64,000 bases of DNA from Nocardia jiangxiensis NBRC 101359 (GTDB lineage: Bacteria > Actinomycetota > Actinomycetes > Mycobacteriales > Mycobacteriaceae): the NCBI RefSeq assembly GCF_000308615.1, contig NZ_BAGB01000013.1, positions 310,001 through 374,000 on the forward strand, in the 5' to 3' direction. Under the pieces are notes generated by a model. The model was given only the letters and a program-made list of their open reading frames with translations, searched no databases and had not been told where the DNA came from. This document shows positions 57,367 to 64,000 of this stretch, piece after piece (positions within the stretch are counted from its first letter, which is position 1; every line of letters starts with the position of its first letter). The translations under genes and the position numbers were made by a program.

Positions 57367-58584
57367 ATGTCCAAGATCAAGGTTGAGGGAACCGTCGTCG
57401 AACTCGACGGCGACGAGATGACCCGAATCATCTGGCAGTTCATCAAAGACAAGCTGATTCACCCGTACCTCGATGTGAATCTCGACTATTACGACCTCGG
57501 TATCGAGTACCGGGACAAGACCGACGACCAGGTGACCATCGACGCCGCCAATGCCATCAAGGAGCACGGCGTCGGCGTGAAGTGTGCCACCATCACCCCC
57601 GACGAGGCGCGCGTCGAGGAATTCGGCCTGAAGAAGATGTACCGGTCGCCCAACGGCACCATCCGCAACATCCTCGGCGGAACCATCTTCCGCGCACCCA
57701 TCATCATCTCGAACGTTCCGCGTCTGGTCCCGGGTTGGACGAAGCCGATCATCATCGGCCGTCACGCCTTCGGCGACCAGTACCGCGCCACCGACTTCAA
57801 GGTGCACCAGGCCGGTACCGTCACGCTCACCTTCACCCCGGAGGACGGCAGCGAGCCGATCGTCCACGAGGTCGTCAAGATGCCCGAGGACGGCGGCGTC
57901 GTGATGGGTATGTACAACTTCAAGAAGTCGATCGAGGACTTCGCGCGGGCCTCGCTGAACTACGGTCTGCAGCAGAACTATCCGGTGTATCTGTCGACGA
58001 AGAACACCATCATGAAGGCCTACGACGGTATGTTCAAGGACACCTTCCAGGAGGTGTTCGAGACCGAGTTCAAGCCGCAGTTCGACGCGGCCGGTCTGAC
58101 CTACGAGCACCGGCTGATCGACGACATGGTCGCCTCCTCACTCAAGTGGGAGGGCGGTTACGTCTGGGCGTGCAAGAACTACGACGGCGACGTCCAGTCC
58201 GACACCGTCGCGCAGGGCTTCGGCTCGCTGGGCCTGATGACCTCGGTGCTGATGACCCCGGACGGCAAGACCTGCGAGGCCGAGGCCGCACACGGCACCG
58301 TCACCCGGCACTACCGGATGCACCAGCAGGGCAAGCCCACCTCCACCAACCCGATCGCGTCGATCTTCGCGTGGACCCGTGGCCTGGCTCATCGCGGCAA
58401 GCTGGACAACACCCCCGAGGTGATCGGCTTCTCGCAGACCCTCGAGGACGTCGTCATCAAGACCGTCGAGGACGGCCAGATGACCAAGGACCTCGCGCTG
58501 CTGGTCGGCGGCGATCAGGGCTACCTGACCACCGAGGAGTTCCTCGGCGTTCTCGATGCCAACCTGGCGCGCCAGCTGAGCTGA
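57367..58584 (+). CDS. icd: Isocitrate dehydrogenase (NADP+), dimeric type
   Basis: Converts isocitrate to 2-oxoglutarate in the TCA cycle. The 405-residue protein belongs to the eukaryotic-like dimeric class (Icd1 in M. tuberculosis): [13 protein letters not shown] at the N-terminus, [19 protein letters not shown] substrate loop, [10 protein letters not shown], and the NADP region [31 protein letters not shown] 57367 has AGGAGGA upstream. A hairpin at 58632 ends the transcript. Confidence 0.96.
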   Translation: MSKIKVEGTVVELDGDEMTRIIWQFIKDKLIHPYLDVNLDYYDLGIEYRDKTDDQVTIDAANAIKEHGVGVKCATITPDEARVEEFGLKKMYRSPNGTIRNILGGTIFRAPIIISNVPRLVPGWTKPIIIGRHAFGDQYRATDFKVHQAGTVTLTFTPEDGSEPIVHEVVKMPEDGGVVMGMYNFKKSIEDFARASLNYGLQQNYPVYLSTKNTIMKAYDGMFKDTFQEVFETEFKPQFDAAGLTYEHRLIDDMVASSLKWEGGYVWACKNYDGDVQSDTVAQGFGSLGLMTSVLMTPDGKTCEAEAAHGTVTRHYRMHQQGKPTSTNPIASIFAWTRGLAHRGKLDNTPEVIGFSQTLEDVVIKTVEDGQMTKDLALLVGGDQGYLTTEEFLGVLDANLARQLS

Positions 58585-58631
58585 GCTGGTTGCTCGTCCG
58601 GCGCGAACGACGCCGCGGCGAGATGAAACAC

Positions 58632-58673
58632 CGGGCACCCGCCCCCACCGCAAGCGGTGGCCGCGGGTGCCCG
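58632..58673 (+). terminator. icd terminator
   Basis: Outer arms CGGGCACCCGC/GCGGGTGCCCG (11 bp) enclose an inner stem CCACCGC/GCGGTGG with an AA loop. AACTGTTT follows. Confidence 0.88.
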
Positions 58674-58920
58674 AACTGTTTCCGGCGACCTGTGTTCTTC
58701 GCCGGAAGCGGCGCGAACCCCTGGCCCGCCACAGACGGCTGATCGGGCGCGCGGTGCGGTGATTCCGGTTACAGCGCGGTGTTTTCCCAGTCGGATTCAG
58801 ATCGGAAACCGTTGCCGCCGAGTCGATTCGGAATCCGATCGGAACCGACGTCGCGGACGGTGAGGGAGATCACCGACGCCATGGGTATCGGGCGCGGTCG
58901 CCGTCGCGTTGCCGTTGACC
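58674..58920. other. Upstream region of the MFS gene
   Basis: No gene seen. TCGGATTC (58791) and GAATCCGA (58831) form an inverted repeat, and GATCGGAAACCG (58800) and GATCGGAACCG (58837) a direct repeat with 37-bp spacing. This pattern could be a regulator site. Confidence 0.45.
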
Positions 58921-60183
58921 GTGCCCGAATCCCTCTCCGCGTCCGAAGTGCCCGCGCAGCCCTCGCCCGCCCGCCGTGACAGTGATCCGGCCGTCCAGTC
59001 GCCGCAGGATGCGCCGTCACCGCGCACGAGCTGGCACATTCCCGCGATGCTGGCGCTGGCGCTGGGCGGATTCGGCATCGGCACGACCGAATTCGTCACG
59101 ATGGGCCTGCTGCCGGATATCGCGCATGCCATGCACGTATCCGAGCCGTCGGCCGGGTACAGCGTGTCGGCCTATGCGCTGGGTGTGGTGGTCGGCGCGC
59201 CGGTGATCGCCGCGCTGTGCGCGCGGGTGCCGCGCAAGCGGTTGCTGATCGTGCTCATGGTCGCGTTCACGGTGGGCAATCTCGCGACGGTGCTCGCGCC
59301 GACATTCGGCACGCTGGTGCTGGCCCGGTTCGTCTCCGGACTGCCGCACGGCGCGTACTTCGGCGTCGCCTCGCTGGCCGCGGCGACGTTGGCTCCGGCA
59401 GGACAGCGCGCGAAGGCAATTGCCGCGGTTATGCTGGGGTTGAGCGCCGCCAACGTTGTCGGCGTTCCCGCTGTTACCTGGCTCGGCCAGAATCTGGGCT
59501 GGCGGGACGCCTATCTCGTGGTCGCCGCGATCGGATTGACGACGGTTTTCGCCATCGCCCGATTCGTGCCCGAACTCTCCGGAATCCGGGTCACCGACCC
59601 GCGCACCGAACTCGGTGCGCTGCGCCGCAAGCAGGTGTTGATGACCCTGCTGGTCGGCGCGGTCGGCTTCGGCGGCATGTTCGCGGTCTACACCTACATC
59701 ACCACGACGCTCACCGACGTGGCCGGATTATCGCTGAATCTGGTTCCGCTGGTGCTGGCGTTGTTCGGGATCGGCATGATCGTCGGAAGCATCCTGGGCG
59801 GCGTGCTGGCCGATCGCGGCGTGGACTCCTCGGTGTTCGCCGCGTTGATCGCGATGGTGATCATCCTCGGGGGATTCGTTGCCGCAGTACATAATCCGAT
59901 CTCCGCGTCGGTGGGCGCATTCCTGGTCGGCGCGGCGGGCGCGGCATTGTCACCGGGCTTGCAGACCCGGTTGATGGATGTCGCCCACGACGCCCAGACC
60001 CTCGCCGCCGCACTGAACCACGCCGCGCTGAACATCGCCAACGCGGCCGGTGCGTGGCTGGGCGGACGCGTGATCGCCGCGGGACTCGGCTACACCGCAC
60101 CCGCGGTGGTCGGGGCCGGACTCGCCGTGGGCGGCGTGCTGCTGTTCACCATTACCGTCCGCCTCGCCCGGCGTACTGCCTGA
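58921..60183 (+). CDS. MFS drug/sugar exporter (DHA1 type)
   Basis: A 420-residue transporter with 12 predicted membrane helices after a ~40-residue soluble N-terminus. It carries the family motif GGFGIGTTEFVTMGLLPDIA in helix 1, GAPVIAALCARVPRKRLL (motif A, loop 2-3), and FVSGLPHGAYFGVA. This matches the AraJ/YdhP-like DHA1 group that exports drugs or arabinose-like sugars. GTG 58921 is a tentative start; a TTG twelve bases earlier and internal sites are possible, and no good ribosome site is visible. Confidence 0.85.
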   Translation: MPESLSASEVPAQPSPARRDSDPAVQSPQDAPSPRTSWHIPAMLALALGGFGIGTTEFVTMGLLPDIAHAMHVSEPSAGYSVSAYALGVVVGAPVIAALCARVPRKRLLIVLMVAFTVGNLATVLAPTFGTLVLARFVSGLPHGAYFGVASLAAATLAPAGQRAKAIAAVMLGLSAANVVGVPAVTWLGQNLGWRDAYLVVAAIGLTTVFAIARFVPELSGIRVTDPRTELGALRRKQVLMTLLVGAVGFGGMFAVYTYITTTLTDVAGLSLNLVPLVLALFGIGMIVGSILGGVLADRGVDSSVFAALIAMVIILGGFVAAVHNPISASVGAFLVGAAGAALSPGLQTRLMDVAHDAQTLAAALNHAALNIANAAGAWLGGRVIAAGLGYTAPAVVGAGLAVGGVLLFTITVRLARRTA

Positions 60184-60218
60184 CCCTCGTCCGGCGAGGC
60201 GGCTGCGGCCGGCATTTC

Positions 60219-60234
60219 CATTCACGCCTGAATG
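60219..60234. promoter_or_regulatory. TetR operator CATTCA-N4-TGAATG
   Basis: A perfect 6-bp inverted repeat 20 bases before the tetR start. The half-site differs in one symmetric base from the operator at 61038, so one regulator may bind both. Confidence 0.78.
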
Positions 60235-60253
60235 TAAGTGTAGAATTCCCGGA

Positions 60254-60901
60254 ATGACCAGGCCCGCACCGTCCAAGCCGCTGCGCCGGACGCAGGAGCA
60301 GCGCAGCAGTGAGATGCGGGTGCGGCTGCTCGATGCGACCATCGACTGCCTGGTCGAATACGGGTATGCCGGGACCACGACCCCGCGGGTGGCCGAGCGG
60401 GCGGGCGTCACCCGTGGTGCGCAGGTGCATCATTTCGGCTCCAAGACCGATCTGGTGGTGGCCGCGATCAGCCATCTGGCGCAGCGCCGGACCGAGGCGG
60501 CCATGCGCGAACTCGGCCGGGTGCAGGTCGGGGGCGATCCGATCGGCGCGATGCTCGACTCGCTCTGGGCGCTGCATCAGGGCCCGCTGTTCATCGCCGC
60601 GATGGAGCTGTGGGTGGCCGGTCGCACCGATGCGGTGCTGGCCACCGAGCTGGAGAAGGTCGAACCCTTCGTCAACAACGCGGTGCTGATGTCGGTCGCG
60701 CAGTTCGTCCCGGACGAGTTGCGGCGCAAAGAGGTTCGCGATTTCGTCTACACCGCCATGGACGCTCTGCGCGGAATCCTGGTGTCCAACTTCATCTCTC
60801 CCGATCCTGAACGCGCCCAACGTCGTTGGCGTCGCGCCTCGGCACATCTGCGCGCGGCCGCCGAATCCTTGCTCGCGGGTCTGGACCTCACCGTCGACTG
60901 A
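60254..60901 (+). CDS. TetR-family regulator of the lipid-degradation operon
   Basis: A 215-residue regulator. The helix-turn-helix covers about 20-66 (RVRLLDATIDCLVEYGYAGTTTPRVAERAGVTRGAQVHHFGSK). The C-terminal domain resembles TetR_C_6/AcrR-like ligand domains of fatty-acid or steroid regulators. It probably represses itself through the site at 60219 and the thiolase operon through the site at 61038. ATG 60254 is preceded by GGAATG. Confidence 0.87.
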   Translation: MTRPAPSKPLRRTQEQRSSEMRVRLLDATIDCLVEYGYAGTTTPRVAERAGVTRGAQVHHFGSKTDLVVAAISHLAQRRTEAAMRELGRVQVGGDPIGAMLDSLWALHQGPLFIAAMELWVAGRTDAVLATELEKVEPFVNNAVLMSVAQFVPDELRRKEVRDFVYTAMDALRGILVSNFISPDPERAQRRWRRASAHLRAAAESLLAGLDLTVD

Positions 60902-61036
60902 TCCGGCTCGGCTGCGCTCCCGTCGAAGCCCCGGGTAGCGGCGAAGCATTTCCGAGGGTGGGAGTGCGTCGCGGGGTGTATGTCATCGGCACGGCCTGAA
61001 CTCGGCATCTTCTCAGGGAACATCTCTTGCGGTGTT

Positions 61037-61054
61037 ACATACAGGTTTGTATGT
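61037..61054. promoter_or_regulatory. TetR operator ACATACA-N4-TGTATGT
   Basis: A perfect 7-bp inverted repeat 77 bases before the thiolase start. The core CATACA-N4-TGTATG matches the spacing and five of six half-site bases of the operator at 60219. Confidence 0.82.
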
Positions 61055-61130
61055 TTGTTTTATTCGGTCCTGCGGGAGTCGTGACCGCCGTCGCCCTCGT
61101 GTGGTCGGCGGTGAGGAGGTGAGGAGTTCG

Positions 61131-62336
61131 ATGGCGAACAAGGTCTACGTTGTCGGCGTCGGCATGACGAAGTTCGAGAAGCCGGGGCGTCGCAAGAACG
61201 AGGACGGCAGCGACTGGGACTACCCGGATATGGCGCGCGAGTCGGGCACCAAGGCCCTGGCCGACGCCGGAATCTCGTACGAGCAGGTGCAGCAGGCGTA
61301 TGTCGGCTACGTCTACGGCGAATCCACCTCGGGCCAGCGTGCGGTCTACGAACTGGGGATGACCGGTATTCCCGTGGTCAACGTCAACAACAACTGCTCG
61401 ACCGGGTCGACCGCGCTCTACCTTGCGGCACAGGCGATTCGGGGCGGTCTGGCCGAGTGCGCCCTCGCCCTGGGCTTCGAGAAGATGCAGCCCGGCTCGC
61501 TCGGATCGACCTGGGACGACCGGGAACAGCCGATGGGCAAGCACATCATGGCGATGGCCGAGATCTCCGAGGTGCTCTTTCCGGTCGCGCCCTGGATGTT
61601 CGGCGCCGCGGGCCGCGAGCACATGAAGCAATACGGCACCACCGCGGAGCATTTCGCGAAGATCGGATTCAAGAACCACAAACATTCGGTCAACAACCCG
61701 TATTCGCAGTTCCAGGACGAGTACACCCTCGACGACATCCTGGGCGCGCGGATGATCTACGACCCGCTGACCAAACTGCAGTGCTCGCCGACCTCCGACG
61801 GGTCCGGCGCGGTGGTCCTGGCCTCGGAGTCCTTCGTCGACGAGCACGATCTTGCCGGGCAGGCGGTGGAGATCGTCGGGCAGGCGATGACCACCGACTT
61901 CCAGTCCAGTTTCGACGGCACGGCCAAGAACCTCATCGGCTACGACATGAATGTGCAAGCCGCGCAACAGGTATACGCGCAGTCCGGCTTGGGTCCGGCG
62001 GACTTCCAGGTGATCGAGCTGCACGACTGCTTCTCCGCCAACGAGTTGCTGACCTACGAGGCGCTGGGCCTGTGCGCTCCGGGTGAGGCCCCCGCGCTCC
62101 TGGACGCGAATCAGACCACGTACGGCGGTAAATGGGTGGTCAACCCGTCGGGCGGACTGATCTCCAAGGGGCATCCCCTGGGCGCCACCGGATTGGCCCA
62201 GTGTTCGGAACTGACCTGGCAGCTTCGCGGCACGGCCGACAAACGCCAGGTCCCGAATGTGACCGCCGCACTGCAGCACAACATCGGCCTCGGCGGTGCG
62301 GCCGTCGTCACGGCATACCAGCGCGCCGATCGCTGA
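61131..62336 (+). CDS. Lipid-transfer/SCP-x-type thiolase
   Basis: A 401-residue thiolase of the SCP-x/lipid-transfer branch, which cleaves 3-ketoacyl-CoA, often with branched or steroid side chains. The nucleophile is Cys89 in [16 protein letters not shown] and His348 in GHPLGATG complete the site. Start ATG 61131 has GAGGAG upstream. It opens a same-strand operon with the SRPBCC, MaoC and dehydrogenase genes. Confidence 0.92.
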   Translation: MANKVYVVGVGMTKFEKPGRRKNEDGSDWDYPDMARESGTKALADAGISYEQVQQAYVGYVYGESTSGQRAVYELGMTGIPVVNVNNNCSTGSTALYLAAQAIRGGLAECALALGFEKMQPGSLGSTWDDREQPMGKHIMAMAEISEVLFPVAPWMFGAAGREHMKQYGTTAEHFAKIGFKNHKHSVNNPYSQFQDEYTLDDILGARMIYDPLTKLQCSPTSDGSGAVVLASESFVDEHDLAGQAVEIVGQAMTTDFQSSFDGTAKNLIGYDMNVQAAQQVYAQSGLGPADFQVIELHDCFSANELLTYEALGLCAPGEAPALLDANQTTYGGKWVVNPSGGLISKGHPLGATGLAQCSELTWQLRGTADKRQVPNVTAALQHNIGLGGAAVVTAYQRADR

Positions 62337-62408
62337 TCGCGGCCTGCCCGGCCCGCGCATACACCGGAATGTCATGTCCAGCAACCGAACTCGACGAGGA
62401 GTAGCAGC

Positions 62409-62843
62409 ATGGGACATATCGAGTACACCAAGAAGATGGCCGCCGGACCCGAGGCGCTGTGGGCCGTGGTCGGCAATCCGAACACCTGGGGCGACTGGTT
62501 CTCCATTCACGAGCGCTGGATGGAGGAGCCCCCGGCGACGCTCGAGGTCGGCAGCAAGCTGGTCGCCAAGGTGGTGATGCTGGGTATGGCGAACAAGTTC
62601 GAATGGAACGTCGTCGCGGTCGAAGCGCCCAGCACCCTCACCTTGGGCGCGACCGGAATGGCCGGTGTGAAGGTCGAATTCACCTTCCGGATCTCCGGTG
62701 CCGGCGAGGGCAGCGAACTCTCACTCCAGGGCGATTTCGAGGGCGCGCTGATCAAGGGCGCACTCGGCAAGGCCGTGGAGAAGGACGGCATGAAGCAGCT
62801 CGAGACCTCCCTCGATGCGCTCGACACTCTGGCCGCGGCATGA
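62409..62843 (+). CDS. SRPBCC (START-like) family protein
   Basis: A 144-residue ligand-binding fold of the polyketide cyclase/START type: IEYTKKMAAGPEALWAVVGNPNTWGDWF at the N-terminus and a long C-terminal helix (EKDGMKQLETSLDALDTL). In this operon it may hold or deliver the hydrophobic acyl substrate. The start has a GAGGAG ribosome site. It partially overlaps the open frame of the MaoC gene upstream region. Confidence 0.88.
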   Translation: MGHIEYTKKMAAGPEALWAVVGNPNTWGDWFSIHERWMEEPPATLEVGSKLVAKVVMLGMANKFEWNVVAVEAPSTLTLGATGMAGVKVEFTFRISGAGEGSELSLQGDFEGALIKGALGKAVEKDGMKQLETSLDALDTLAAA

Positions 62844-62883
62844 ACGGTCAGGCGCGCCGCTACTCATGCCATGGGAACGCAGC

Positions 62884-63753
62884 GTGAGTGGCGTCAAGAC
62901 CGTCGAATTCGACGACTCGGGGCTGAACACCTGGTCCGACGAGGAACGTTTCGAGGTGACCCGGGAGCGGATCGCCGAATATGCCGCTGCCACGAACGAT
63001 CCGATCGCCGCGCATCGCGCCGGTGAGGTCGCCTCACCGATTTTCGCGATCGTCCCGGTGTTCGACGCGATGCTGGTCCCGGTGATCGACGTGGCCCCGA
63101 TGGACATTTTCGGCCGAGTCGTGCACGGGGAGCAGGACTTTCACTTCCACCGCCCGATCCGGCCGGGTGAGACGCTGGTTGCCAGGGCCCGCGCGATCGG
63201 CTACGCGAGTCGCAGCAGCGGCAGCACGATCACTATTCACATCGAAACCCGCTCCGCGGCAGGTGATCCGGTCAACGAGCAGTATCTGACCGCATTCTTC
63301 CGCAATGTCGACGCGGGCCGCACGGTCGGGGAATCGGCTCCGCCGCACGGATTCGACGAGGCCCTGCGCGCGCAGCATCCGATCGCGGTGGTGCCGCAAC
63401 ACGTGGATCAGGACCAGACCTTCCGCTACGCTCCGGCATCGGGCGATCCGGTGCCGCTGCACCTGGACGAGGAGGTCGCGAAGGACGCCGGACTGCCCGG
63501 CATCATCGCGCACGGCCTGTGCACGATGGCCTTCGCCTCCTGGGCGGTGCTCACCGAGGTCGGTGGATCCGACGTGAGCCGGGTGCGCCGGTTCGCCGTC
63601 CGGTTCGCCGGACTCGTGTTCCCCGGCGACGATCTGCTGACGCGCATCTGGAAAGTGAAGTCCGGCAACGGCATCACCACGTACGCATTCGAGACCGTGC
63701 GCGGCGAGGACGTCGTGCTCAGCGATGGTCTGGCCGAGATCGAGGAGAAGTGA
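62884..63753 (+). CDS. MaoC-type enoyl-CoA hydratase (double hot-dog)
   Basis: A 289-residue hydratase. The N-terminal hot-dog domain ([24 protein letters not shown]) is degenerate and the C-terminal one carries the active-site helix [21 protein letters not shown]. It would hydrate trans-2-enoyl-CoA in the beta-oxidation cycle ended by the thiolase. GTG 62884 is chosen; an ATG at 62866 in the same frame is possible. Its TGA shares a base with the ATG of the next dehydrogenase gene. Confidence 0.88.
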   Translation: MSGVKTVEFDDSGLNTWSDEERFEVTRERIAEYAAATNDPIAAHRAGEVASPIFAIVPVFDAMLVPVIDVAPMDIFGRVVHGEQDFHFHRPIRPGETLVARARAIGYASRSSGSTITIHIETRSAAGDPVNEQYLTAFFRNVDAGRTVGESAPPHGFDEALRAQHPIAVVPQHVDQDQTFRYAPASGDPVPLHLDEEVAKDAGLPGIIAHGLCTMAFASWAVLTEVGGSDVSRVRRFAVRFAGLVFPGDDLLTRIWKVKSGNGITTYAFETVRGEDVVLSDGLAEIEEK

Positions 63754-64000
63754 TGGGTGCATTGGAAGGTAAGGTCGCGGTGATCACCGGCGGCGGCCGG
63801 GGGATCGGGCGCGAGCACGCGCTGCTGTTCGCCCGCGAGGGCGCGAGTGTGGTGGTCAACGACCTCGGCGGCGACAACACCGGTGAGGGCGCCGACAGCG
63901 GTCCGGCGCAGGAAGTGGTGGACGAGATCGTCGCCGCGGGTGGTCGCGCCTGCGCGAACACCGACAGCGTCGCGCTCTGGGATGGTGCGAAGAGCCTTGT
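63753..64000 (+). CDS. Short-chain dehydrogenase (3-hydroxyacyl-CoA type), truncated by the window end
   Basis: The first 82 codons of an [29 protein letters not shown] is the nucleotide-binding start, then [13 protein letters not shown], which is typical of the multifunctional enzyme/FabG-like 3-hydroxyacyl-CoA dehydrogenases. ATG 63753 overlaps the MaoC stop (TGATG). The catalytic residues lie beyond the window. It would act between the hydratase and the thiolase. Confidence 0.9.
   Translation, partial: MGALEGKVAVITGGGRGIGREHALLFAREGASVVVNDLGGDNTGEGADSGPAQEVVDEIVAAGGRACANTDSVALWDGAKSL

Overview
The window is a chromosomal segment of a high-GC actinomycete, most probably Nocardia or a close mycolic-acid relative. 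The evidence is the gene content and order. The series alr, alpha/beta hydrolase, tsaE, tsaB, rimI, tsaD, groES, groEL1, whiB3, sigD, rsdA, DUF5319 gene, guaB, guaB3 and guaA follows the order known from mycobacteria. The split SOS mutasome (imuA'-imuB and dnaE2) with actinobacterial LexA boxes, GTG starts and ATGA/GTGA stop-start overlaps also fit. No tRNA, rRNA, CRISPR array, insertion sequence or prophage was seen.

Region 1 (1-9560) holds a secreted lytic transglycosylase-like protein, a cupredoxin lipoprotein, the NAD(P)HX repair enzyme nnr, a short-chain dehydrogenase, then alr and the t6A modification cluster tsaE/tsaB/rimI/tsaD. A duplicated 75-nt unit forms a small coupled reading frame between tsaB and rimI. 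Region 2 (9616-15494) is a block on the opposite strand: a phosphoesterase lipoprotein, efeB and efeO without efeU, and an Hsp70-like membrane protein with a Pro/Thr-rich tail. It sits between tsaD and groES, which are neighbours in M. tuberculosis.

Region 3 (16019-30833) is stress and purine housekeeping: CIRCE-controlled groES-groEL1, a degenerate ~170-bp repeat array, a SigK-like sigma factor with an anti-sigma protein that has lost its membrane part, whiB3, sigD-rsdA, guaB, guaB3 and guaA. Region 4 (30985-37151) is envelope stress and signalling: two PspC-containing membrane proteins (one is a histidine kinase with a NarL-type response regulator), a chloramphenicol-phosphotransferase-like kinase and a Ser/Thr kinase.

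Region 5 (37891-50295) is the SOS mutasome, interrupted by acetyltransferases, hydrolases, a flavin monooxygenase with its divergent TetR regulator, and a second TetR gene. Region 6 (50337-54246) has a TPM-like membrane protein divergent from a tight three-gene operon: an EspC-like small helical protein, a WXG-GH19 muralytic fusion and a lipoprotein. This is the best candidate here for an undescribed type VII secretion effector/immunity module.

Region 7 (54291-58584) has a DUF167 protein, trmL, a DUF3017 protein, metX behind a SAM-IV-type riboswitch and a Cys-Cys leader peptide (metY is absent from its usual place), and icd. Region 8 (58921-64000) has an MFS exporter, a TetR regulator with two matching operator palindromes, and the start of a lipid/steroid-type beta-oxidation operon: thiolase/SCP-x, SRPBCC protein, MaoC hydratase and a dehydrogenase cut by the window end.
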